Position numbers and translations under genes: made by a program. A stretch of DNA of 10,144 bases, taken from NCBI GenBank assembly GCA_002270565.1, contig NQMI01000315.1, forward strand, positions 3,080 to 13,223. The letters are read 5' to 3'. Shown here one piece after another: positions 1 through 6,736 of the stretch. The notes beneath the pieces were generated by a model. The model was not told the DNA's origin, searched no databases, and worked only from the letters and a program-made list of their open reading frames with translations. Numbering within the stretch: the first letter of the stretch is position 1; the number at the start of each line of letters is the position of its first letter. This stretch comes from Stenocarpella maydis (lineage: Eukaryota > Ascomycota > Sordariomycetes > Diaporthales > Diaporthaceae).

Positions 1-18
1 CTCTATAGCTCTTTTTAT

Positions 19-99
19 AATAATTAAATATAATTAATATTAAGTAATATTAATTAATATTAACTTTTATTACTTATCTAGCCTTAAATAAGTACTAAA
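19..99 (+). repeat. Diverged direct repeat, copy A
   Basis: This copy starts with a 24-base word that recurs exactly at 801-824. It ends with TTAAATAAGTACTAAA, which recurs at 856-871 with one C-to-T difference. Between them both copies share a CTTTTATTA segment and differ by small indels. Both are preceded by CTTTTTATAA, at 11-20 and 751-760. The copies lie about 780 bp apart in the same orientation, so they could be terminal or internal repeats of a decayed mobile element, though chance similarity in such AT-rich DNA reduces certainty. Confidence 0.55.
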
Positions 100-360
100 G
101 TAGCTTAAAGTTAATAAATTTACTATAAACTAGCTACTTCTTCATTCTAACTATTTTTTAATACCTTATATTATTCTTGTAAAGAATTAATTTTATATGT
201 TTAAGAAAGCTAATATAATATTATTCAATACTAAAAGCCTAAAAAATCTTAATATAACTTAAAGAAATACTTGATAATAAGAAATCTTAAATAATAATTA
301 AAATGAAGGAGGAAGTAGCTAGATAGTAAAATTAGTAGTAGTATTAAGAAAGTAATTGAT

Positions 361-480
361 GCATTCTGGGAATTCATGGTGCATCCACGGTTATTACCGC
401 CAGTATTTAACTCCTGGTGAATTTATGATGAATGTATGGTGAATCTCAAGATTTACCGTAAATTCACGGGGAATTCACTT
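361..480. repeat. Balanced-composition patch with degenerate GTGAATT/AATTCAC repeats
   Basis: This patch has much more G and C than the surrounding AT desert. It repeats GTGAAT- and AATTCA-type words in both orientations. GTGAATTTA (417-425) and TAAATTCAC (459-467) form a perfect 9-base inverted repeat, and GGGAATTCA occurs at 368-376 and again at 469-477. No coding frame is visible. It may be a fragment of a minisatellite or of a mobile element that escaped most of the mutation seen around it. Confidence 0.45.
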
Positions 481-748
481 ATAAAGATAGATAGCTACCT
501 CTACTTAAAAAGTAGAGCCTATTAATCTTACTTATTTCCTATTACTAATTTAAAATAAACTAAGTAAATAATATTATAATACTTTTATTAAGGCTAGGTA
601 TAATATAAGAATATATAATGAAGAAAAAAAAAGTTTAATAAATGAAATTTAATTAGTATTAATTAATTTAAATATATATATATATATTAATAGTTTATGA
701 TAAAATAAGACTTTAAAAATAAAGTTAGTATTAATTAATATAAAGTAT

Positions 749-766
749 AACTTTTTATAAAAAGTT
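749..766. repeat. Perfect 18-bp palindrome
   Basis: AACTTTTTATAAAAAGTT reads the same on both strands. It lies about 35 bases before repeat copy B, and part of it (CTTTTTATAA) recurs before copy A, so it may belong to the same decayed element. Confidence 0.6.
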
Positions 767-800
767 AGCTTATTTAAATTAATACAATTAATTAAAATTA

Positions 801-871
801 AATAATTAAATATAATTAATATTAATTGAAACTAACTTTTATTAATTATTTATCTTTAAATAAGTATTAAA
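801..871 (+). repeat. Diverged direct repeat, copy B
   Basis: This is the second copy of the repeat at 19-99, in the same orientation, sharing the opening 24-base word and the closing 16-base word apart from one C/T transition. It lacks roughly ten bases found in the middle of copy A. It also contains a 10-base inverted pair, ACTTTTATTA at 835-844 and its complement at 874-883. Confidence 0.55.
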
Positions 872-884
872 CTTAATAAAAGTA

Positions 885-1000
885 AGTCTAGATTTGGTAT
901 CAAAAGCTTTAGGAGATTCCCAGAGTTTAGCAATTTTCCCCACAGTATTGCCAACTTTCCACGCTGCCGGGCAGGGTATTCGATAATTTTTAAATGTTCT
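885..1000. other. Second balanced-composition patch in the AT block, no identity
   Basis: Roughly 100 bases here hold ordinary composition, including runs such as TTCCCAGAG, TTTTCCCCACAG and CTGCCGGGCAGGG, and then the AT-rich sequence resumes. No coding frame, repeat or known motif was recognised. It may be a remnant of non-repeated DNA between decayed elements. Confidence 0.4.
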
Positions 1001-1189
1001 CCAAATTTATTAATGATTTTTGTTCTATAATATATTAATTTATTCGTAAATAAATTTACTACGGATGAGTGTTCTGTAACTCAAACAATTAATAAATATT
1101 ATAAAATTAATTTATTTATTAATATAGTTTATTTATTTATTAATTATATCATAAATTTTAATTAGTAATAATTTATATTTAAATAAAAT

Positions 1190-1247
1190 ATAGTTTTTAA
1201 AAAATAATTAAGGCCTTGAGTAACTCTTATACTTAAGAGAGAATATA
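1190..1247 (+). repeat. Direct repeat pair around AAGGCCTT, copy 1
   Basis: The core AATTAAGGCCTTGAGTAACT is followed by CTTATACTTAAGAGA. It is matched by copy 2 at 1312-1366, about 119 bases downstream, in the same orientation. Differences include C/T changes (TATACTTAAG against TATATTTAAG). It could be a short tandem duplication or part of an element end. No coding content is seen. Confidence 0.55.
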
Positions 1248-1311
1248 TATATTTAAATAGCTAGAGATAATTATAGAAATAGGTTTTAAATATAGCTTAT
1301 AAAGTACTTAA

Positions 1312-1366
1312 TACAGTTTAAAATAATAAGGCCTTTAGTAGCCCTTATATTTAAGAGGAGGGTTTA
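1312..1366 (+). repeat. Direct repeat pair around AAGGCCTT, copy 2
   Basis: This copy has AATAAGGCCTTTAGTAGCCC followed by TTATATTTAAGAGGA, matching copy 1 at 1190-1247 except for one missing base and several transitions. It retains more C and G in the middle (AGTAGCCC against AGTAACTC), so neither copy is uniformly the more mutated. Confidence 0.55.
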
Positions 1367-1456
1367 TATTTTATATTGTACTTCTTAATTCCTTTATCTG
1401 CTTTTATGTATATTTCCTTAGAAGGCATTTTAGATAAAGGGACTTTTTAACATATA

Positions 1457-1505
1457 GCGGGCTTTAACTGCTGTTAACTTATGTGCTTTTAGCAGTAGTG
1501 CCCGC
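1457..1505. repeat. Imperfect hairpin at the edge of the AT block
   Basis: GCGGGC (1457-1462) and CTGCT (1468-1472) can pair with AGCAG (1491-1495) and GCCCGC (1500-1505), leaving internal bulges and an 18-base loop. A neighbouring 9-base inverted pair, CCTTTATCT (1391-1399) and AGATAAAGG (about 1433-1441), lies just upstream. They mark the place where composition turns from AT desert to normal. No tRNA or known element was recognised in them. Confidence 0.4.
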
Positions 1506-1533
1506 GGCCATAGATATAGCAAATAAGATTATT

Positions 1534-2105
1534 TATAAGGGTCTCTACCGCAATGGGATAGAGGCATTTCCAAATGTTACTTACGGCCAGGACACTGGCG
1601 GAGAGTAATGATTCAAGCCCCTAAGGACTTATGCACCTTAAAAACCCAGCAAAATCACCACCCAGGCATATTGGCCTCATGGCCTCAACCCCTTGGTGAT
1701 GAGCTGTCCCCGGGAACGTGACGGGACACCTCGGAGGACTGCCTCAACCTGAACATAGCGAGGCCGAATGGGACTCTTCCCGGGGATAAATTGCCTGTCA
1801 TGGTCTGGATCCCAGGCGGTAGCTTCCCTTCGGGCCAAAACAGCGAGATCACTTTCCCGCCCGACGGCTGGATCATAAAGTCTTGTTGAGAACGGACTGC
1901 ACATCCTCCACGTGGCTTTGAACTGCCACCTGGGCGTCTTTAGCTTCGCACGGCCTGCGGCACTCGAGTCGGCGGGCTGAGAGAAAACCATGCTCAAGGA
2001 TCAGAGACTGGAGATCAAGTGGGTGCGAGACAATAGTTATTAAGCACTTTGATGGTAACCCCGGATAAGATCACCATCACTGAAAAGTCAACTGGAGGCT
2101 CGATT
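1534..2105 (+). pseudogene. Decayed N-terminal part of a type B carboxylesterase
   Basis: Reading the plus strand across frames recovers family blocks in the right order. These are NGIEAFPNVTYGQDTGGE (1552-1605), TSEDCLNLN (1728-1754), [20 protein letters not shown] (about 1785-1847), then [13 protein letters not shown] leading to HLGVFSFARPAALES (1885-1971), KDQRLEIKWVRDN (1996-2034), and PDKITITEKSTGGS (to 2102). These correspond to the N-terminal core, the SEDCL block, the oxyanion-hole loop and the nucleophile elbow, with the serine codon at 2088-2090. Stops at 1606, 1609, 1639, 1719 and 1978 interrupt it. Frame changes fall near 1641-1683, near 1884 (one extra T) and near 2035-2063. The elbow's first glycine reads Glu and the oxyanion His reads Pro. 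Nothing recognisable follows 2105, so the C-terminal part with the Glu and His of the triad is gone. Several changes look like C-to-T or G-to-A relative to family motifs, which suggests RIP-like mutation followed by drift. Confidence 0.82.
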
Positions 2106-2611
2106 AGGTACCACAGACTAGGCACCATAGATATACCTTAACGGCGAGCAAAATATTGACTAGATATGTTTAGGACTAGCCGCCGGGATGCAGGTTATAT
2201 ATATCCTTATATAAGACCTGATTATAATTTATGTAAGGAGCCTTTATTTACATTTCAGTATTAGGATCTTTATTAAGTATTTATTTGAAAAGTACCTGAT
2301 TTAAAACTTTAAATTAGTTTCCATGGAGCGAGAGAAGATGGGTGCATATAGTATTCAAAATCACCATAAACCAGTTAAGATGGTAAAATAGGTTTACATT
2401 AACTCTGATTTGTGGTTCTTGGCCAAGCTGTGAGTTGGATCCTTTCCCACACAATAAGCCTCCTTCCTGGTAAGCACGGTGCCAGGGGGCCCGAGGGATA
2501 TCAAATAGAAATGCGCTGCAACTCGATCCTTTAGAGATAGCGGCTTGGCTGGCATATAATGTTACTCTGACCAGAATTTGCCTGCACGAGATCACTTGTT
2601 ATGCAGGAGAC

Positions 2612-2629
2612 ATAGGCCTTTTGGCCTAT
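2612..2629. repeat. Seven-bp hairpin with TTTT loop
   Basis: ATAGGCC (2612-2618) pairs perfectly with GGCCTAT (2623-2629) around four T. A second short inverted pair, CCTGCA (2581-2586) and TGCAGG (2602-2607), lies just before it. Function is unknown; it sits about 370 bases before the lectin-like gene. Confidence 0.4.
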
Positions 2630-2935
2630 CAAGAGTTGTGCCCCCAAATTAGAGAACCCACAGTGTGGACACAAGATACGAAGTTCCCAGAGGTGGGAGC
2701 ATGGAGGCAGAAGCAGCTGAATCCTCATTCCTAATGCCAACCCAAACTTTTCAAAAGAGGGCTGGCACCATTTCTTTCCCAAGCTATGCGGGTGACCAGG
2801 TCCTCAGCTTTGAATTTCCTGGGCCTACTACTCCGATGATCGAGTCGTACATTATCAAATTGTGGGATTTCTGGCTAGTTCACGAAACCACACCAAAAGA
2901 AACACGGACGGCGAAAATAACAGCAGAGGCAGAGC

Positions 2936-2964
2936 CTACCTAGGTAGCCTGTAGGGTGACACCC
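2936..2964. promoter_or_regulatory. Two adjacent palindromes just upstream of the lectin-like gene
   Basis: CTACCTAGGTAG (2936-2947) is a perfect 12-bp palindrome, and GGGTGACACCC (2954-2964) is a perfect 5-bp inverted repeat around one A. They lie 29-57 bases before the ATG, in the probable 5' leader or core promoter. They could be factor-binding sites or leader hairpins. No known factor consensus was matched, and the regulatory role is inferred from position only. Confidence 0.3.
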
Positions 2965-2992
2965 GCTCTGCCTAGGGGCCAGCTATTGAACC

Positions 2993-4553
2993 ATGATGAT
3001 GAACGGTCTTCATCAGCAGACCTATTCTCAGGACCCGGAGGTGGTGCCAGAGTCCAACCTAGAATTCGTGCCCCATCGACTGGCAGATCCAGGCCAGCAG
3101 AAAGAACCGCACACGGCCGCAGCTCACCAGCGCGCCACACAACAAGGTGCCTGGGCTTGGAGTCCCGACCTGAAGTACGCGCCGGGGGGCGGGATTGGGA
3201 GCGGGAGGACGAGGGCCATCGCGATCGGGAGCGCCATACTGATTGCGATTGTATCCGGGATCATCGGGGGCATCGTGGGATGGCAGGTCACCGAAAAGCG
3301 CCTCAGGAGCAGCCCTGTACAACCCGCAGGCGACATAGACACCCCCAGCACGGGGACCGACCCCGACACGTCAGGCCCGTCTTCAGGGCCAGACAGGCCA
3401 TGTACTACAGCCGGGAACCTGACGTCTGCCAGCGTTGTCCGGAACGGCACCGCCCTTGCGGCCACCGGGTGGCGTTACGGCGACGAGCACGTCATCTGGC
3501 TCTACTTTCAGGGAGTCGATCAAACCCTGCAGTACGTCGTATACGACACCATGTACGGGGCATGGGCGGGGCCCACGAGGCTGTTTCTCGAGGAGGGCGC
3601 CGTCGCCGGCACCGCGCTCGCGGCGACGACGCTGCTTTGGAGCCGGAGCAACAACAACATACAGCCTGAGCCCCAGCCGCAGCTTTTGTATCAGGGTGCC
3701 TCTGGAACACTGAAGGCGGTAGCTTGGTACGTCTTTCTAGGAGCACGTTGTCTTCTCAAGATCCGAGGTCCGATGCTCCTCCGCATGGAGGTGCCTGGGT
3801 TCCATTTTGAGATGCCGACACCGAAAACTTACCGAATTGCTAATGCCGAAGCACAGGAGGGCCGGCTCGCCCCCGGAAGGGATTGGGTCTAAGCTAGACG
3901 ACGGAGGCTTCGCAACAGCCAGCGAGAGCGCACTCGCCGCTTTCACCCCGAGTTTCTTTATCCAGCAAGGCAACGGTTCCGTGTCCGAGACGATCCTAAA
4001 CGGGGACTACACGGACCCCGAGCCCTTACCCATCTCACCTGCCTCCGGAACTCCGCTACTGGCCGTCCCGCGGACCAAGAACCACTCGGGCAAAGAACTG
4101 AGGTTATTCTTCAGGAGGGAGACCGACGGGCAGATCGCCGTGTTCGAAAGGTCACCGGATTCCACTGCCGTGTACAACACGGACGCCGAGCCCGCGCTGC
4201 CGTTCGGGACCGTCGGTGAGGGCAGCAATATGGCTGGATTCACAACGGCGCGGTCCTCGGGTACGAGCGACTTGAACACAATGATATTACTGCAGGATGT
4301 TCCTAGCGGTGACATAACGTACACATGGGAGGGCGATTCGGCGCGCTGGCAGAATACGGCGACGGATGCTGTCTTTGACGGGGCCGAGGCGGGTGGGTTG
4401 ACATGCCTGACAGCTGCGACGACCTGGGATGGCAATGGGGTCAAGCCGCTGGAGGTCTCTAACGATATGAACAAGTGTTATTTTGCTGTTGGGGGCAGAA
4501 TCAAGGAAGTCTGGTGGGACGGAAGTAAATGGGCGGATAATGGCTTCATTTAG
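2993..4553 (+). CDS. Membrane-anchored fucose-specific-lectin-like beta-propeller protein
   Basis: Two exons, 2993-3726 and 3857-4553, give 476 residues. Three tandem ATGs open the frame; the first is taken as the start. Residues 1-72 are polar and Pro/Gln-rich, with a PEVVP motif of the kind found in this fungal family. Residues 75-97 form one hydrophobic, Gly/Ile-rich transmembrane helix, followed by a Ser/Thr/Pro/Gly linker (about 107-136) and an extracellular domain. That domain shows repeated blade-like units ending in aromatic residues: LLYQGASGTLKAVAW (231-245), FFRRETDGQIAVFE, LLQDVPSGDITYTWEG, and YFAVGGRIKEVWWDG near the C terminus. This resembles Aleuria-type fucose lectins. The short polar N terminus before the helix suggests type II topology, with the propeller outside. 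C428 and C452 could pair, and several N-x-S/T sites are present. Fucose binding is inferred, and the ligand residues were not verified. Family call fairly sure, function unknown. Confidence 0.72.
3727..3856 (+). other. Intron of the lectin-like gene (130 nt)
   Basis: The donor is GTACGT at 3727, a branch site is seen as GCTAAT (about 3839-3844), and the acceptor CAG is at 3854-3856, 13 nt after the branch A. Splicing joins TG to G and rebuilds Trp245. It restores the downstream frame, which carries the remaining blades. An earlier AG at 3810-3811 would create TGA at the junction and is rejected. A second acceptor, GAG at 3857-3859, lies directly behind and would remove one Arg codon. Left unspliced, the frame closes at 3890-3892. 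Confidence 0.8.
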
Positions 4554-5075
4554 CGGATACGCAGATTCAAGAGATACCCGCATCAACTGACAAAGACCCG
4601 AGTGGTATTATATGTACCACAAAACTCGAAGTAGTGAATGCGCTCTGTAGTAAGGAGGTTAAGTTAAAAGTATGCGACTCTATTTTGGACTAGCCGAGGG
4701 CATGGAAGTCGGCGCTGTAGAATGGTTCTCAACAAAATGTAAGGCTATGGCTTCATGGCCTGTAATTCAAGAAGTAGGAGACTTGCAGCAAGTGCCACCA
4801 CACAATCTCAATGCAACTTCTTCTGAGCCTGACCCACTCCAGTGGACCGCCCCGGGCTCTGCAGCGCGCTAGCTAAGAAGTGCTAAATCCTTCCAGTGTG
4901 TATGCTCGGCAGGCCACGCCGGTAAATAATTTCCATGGGTCCTGGAAGCCACCAGGGTCGTGATAAAATTGCCACATAGAGGAAGAGTCCCGCTCACCTG
5001 CCGTTCTTCGCGTCTGATCTGACAGCACAGGAGCACCAAGCTGGTGAGAATCCGCTCGATTATATACGGTCCGTT
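4554..5075. other. Spacer between lectin-like gene and carboxylesterase
   Basis: This stretch holds the 3' region of the lectin-like gene and the promoter and leader of the esterase. A hairpin, GTGGTA (4602-4607) with TACCAC (4615-4620), lies about 50 bases after the lectin stop. A 66-codon frame at 4672-4872 has no recognisable motif and is not called. TTATATA near 5059-5065 is only about 10 bases before the esterase ATG, too close to serve as its TATA box unless transcription starts are unusual. Confidence 0.45.
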
Positions 5076-6736
5076 ATGGCGAGGGCATTAAGTATTGTAG
5101 TAGTACTCCTGCTCGGGCCCGCCACGGCACTTGAGGCTCTCCACTCGCCGTCGCCAACTGTAAACACCACGAGTGGGCTCATCATCGGCCATGCTGCACC
5201 GAATCGATCAGAAGTGACAGAGTTCCTCGGCATCCGCTACGCAGAGCCGCCTATGGGGGATCTCCGATTTGCTCCACCAAAGCGGTACAACGCACCAGCC
5301 TGCACCGTTCACAACGCGTCGGACTGGGGCGCCGACTGCTTGTCGAACAAGCCGCCGGTCAGCCCGTTCCCAAACTTCTCGGAGCCCTCAGGCTTCCGTG
5401 TTTGGAACATGTTTGCTGCGCAGACTGGCAACCCTTCCGGCGAGGACTGCCTCAGTTTGAATGTGTGGACCAAGGCACCAGACAATTCTGCGAAGAAGCC
5501 TGTTCTCATTTGGTTCCATGGTGGACGTGAGTATTCTGGAGTCTCACGACCCACCCACGCTGCTGTTATACGCGCTAACCAGGATCCCCAGGCTTCCAAA
5601 TACCTGGGCCGCACAGCCCATTCTACAGTGGCCAGTATCTTTCGGCAGCCGAGGATGTCGTTGTCGTCACACCGAACTACCGCCTGGGAATATTCGGCTT
5701 CTCGGGTGCGCCTGGGCTGGCACAGAACGCAGCGCTTCGAGACCACCGTGCCGTGGTGGAGTGGGTGTGGGACAACATTTCCAGCTTTGGCGGCGACCCC
5801 ACGCGGATAATAATATTCGGGCAGAGTGCTGGAGGTGCCTCTGTGGACTATTCCGCCTTCGCGTGGAAGAACGACCCTATCGTGGCAGGTCTGATATCCC
5901 AGTCCGGAACCGCGCTCAGCTTCAACCCTAACACCCGGGAGTATGCCCAGTCCATCTTCTTCAACGTCTCCCAGGCCATCGGCTGTGGTGGCGCAGATGA
6001 AAATACGGAGACAGTGGTGAGCTGTGTGCGACGAGCAAACGCCTCTTTGATTCTGGCGGCGTCGGCCAAAGTGCCGGCCTTGCCCACACTAGCCCTCGCC
6101 CAGGCTACCTTTCACCCAACCGTTGACGACGAGCTCGTGTTCTCAGATTACGAGGCCAGGGCGCGGAACGGCTCATTCGCACGAATCCCATACCTGCTGG
6201 GCAACACCGATTTCGAGTCAGGGTGGTACAAGCTGTCGGCTTACGCAGCAAAGTTGAATTTCTCGGAGGCGCAGTGGGATCTCTTCAACCAGCGTGCCTT
6301 CACGTGCCCAACGGGTGCGCAGGCGAGATACCGCACCGAGCAGCTTGTCCCGACGTGGAGATACAGATACCACGGCGAATGGGACAACCTGAGACTGTAC
6401 AACTCTACTGCTGGCCTGGGGCCTAGAGGCAGCGGTGCATACCACGGCTCCGATAATGAGATGGTCTTTGGGACCGGACAGGACGTGTCGCTGGTGGAGA
6501 ACTCGGCGCAGGAGGACGCGGTGTCAGCATACATGATGGCGGCATGGGCCTCTTTTGCGAGGGACCCAGCCCGAGGTCTGCTGGACTATGGATGGCCTGC
6601 GTATGACCCAAGAGGCGACACGCTGGTGCAGCTGGCTCTCAACGGCAGCACGGAGCCGCGATTCGCTGACCCGAGGGTGTTTGACGGACCCTGCCCGGAG
6701 GCAAATGACCCCTTACCCGGGCAAGGGGCGTTCTGA
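5076..6736 (+). CDS. Secreted type B carboxylesterase/lipase
   Basis: Two exons, 5076-5526 and 5592-6736, encode 531 residues, a normal length for fungal secreted members of this alpha/beta-hydrolase family. Residues 1-18 form a signal peptide with an ATA cleavage site after A18, and many N-x-S/T sequons follow. Family blocks in order are FLGIRYAEPP (50-59), SGEDCLSLNVW (121-131), the oxyanion loop HGGRF (148-152), NYRLGIFGF, and the nucleophile elbow GQSAGG with S229. E359 in GNTDFESG and H435 in AYHGSDNEMVFG complete the catalytic triad. C76 with C88 or C125 may form the usual N-terminal disulfide. It should hydrolyse carboxylic esters outside the cell; the substrate cannot be told. The odd point is Arg151, where the family has Gly, Ala or Ser. 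The codon is split across the intron, and a G instead of C at 5526 would give Gly. The start has G at -3 and G at +4, a good context. Confidence 0.9.
5527..5591 (+). other. Intron of the carboxylesterase gene (65 nt)
   Basis: The donor is GTGAGT at 5527, with a CTAAC branch site around 5575-5579 and acceptor CAG at 5589-5591. It interrupts the oxyanion-loop codon 151 in phase 1. Another AG at 5581-5582 is in the same frame but only a few bases from the branch A, and would add Ser-Pro-Gly within the loop. Retaining the intron shifts the frame and ends translation at 5808-5810, before the catalytic serine is decoded. Confidence 0.9.

Larger units (their letters stand above)
1..1500. repeat. AT-rich, RIP-like block without genes
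   Basis: Almost the whole stretch is A and T, dominated by TTAATTAATATT-like words and TA dinucleotides, with no open frame of coding character on either strand. It contains diverged direct repeats, inverted repeats and an (AT)n tract near 672-687. Composition changes sharply around 1450-1530, where normal base use begins. Such blocks in ascomycetes are typically transposon debris after repeat-induced point mutation (C to T in duplicated DNA), often heterochromatic. That origin is inferred: no transposase or reverse transcriptase motif survives. Paired repeat copies listed separately differ partly by C/T changes, which fits. Confidence 0.75.
2106..2992. other. Spacer between esterase relic and lectin-like gene
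   Basis: The first 220 bases are partly AT-rich and include GGTTATATATATCC beside CTTATATAAG. From about 2330 the composition is ordinary. Short open frames exist on both strands (for example a 92-codon plus-strand frame at 2665-2943), but they lack motifs, sensible composition or a supporting context, so none is called a gene. The stretch presumably holds the promoter and leader of the gene at 2993. No clear TATA box was identified near its start. Confidence 0.5.

Noticed and set aside
1..1500. Possible mitochondrial insertion because of extreme AT content
   Set aside because: No mitochondrial gene, tRNA or rRNA motif is visible. The paired diverged repeats with C/T differences fit RIP-type debris better.
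1457..1505. Possible tRNA or miniature element at the hairpin
   Set aside because: Only one stem is present, with no cloverleaf arms, no A/B box pattern and no clear target-site duplication.
1534..2105. RIP-mutated duplicate of the esterase at 5076-6736
   Set aside because: Conserved blocks differ too much (PGGSF loop and TSEDCLNLN block against HGGRF and SGEDCLSLN, plus unrelated N-terminal words), so they are separate paralogs.
2314..2595. 93-codon minus-strand frame in the spacer
   Set aside because: No motif, signal or promoter context; composition resembles random translation and it runs into the AT-rich segment.
2665..2943. 92-codon plus-strand frame just upstream of the lectin-like gene
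   Set aside because: No recognisable domain. It could be an upstream open frame in the leader, but nothing beyond openness supports it.
2956..3669. 237-codon plus-strand open frame overlapping the lectin-like gene
   Set aside because: It is Arg/His-rich and motif-free, and it runs in a shifted frame over the transmembrane and propeller codons. It is open because the region is GC-rich.
4672..4872. 66-codon frame between lectin-like gene and esterase
   Set aside because: Short, no signal peptide or cysteine pattern of a small secreted protein, no supporting context.
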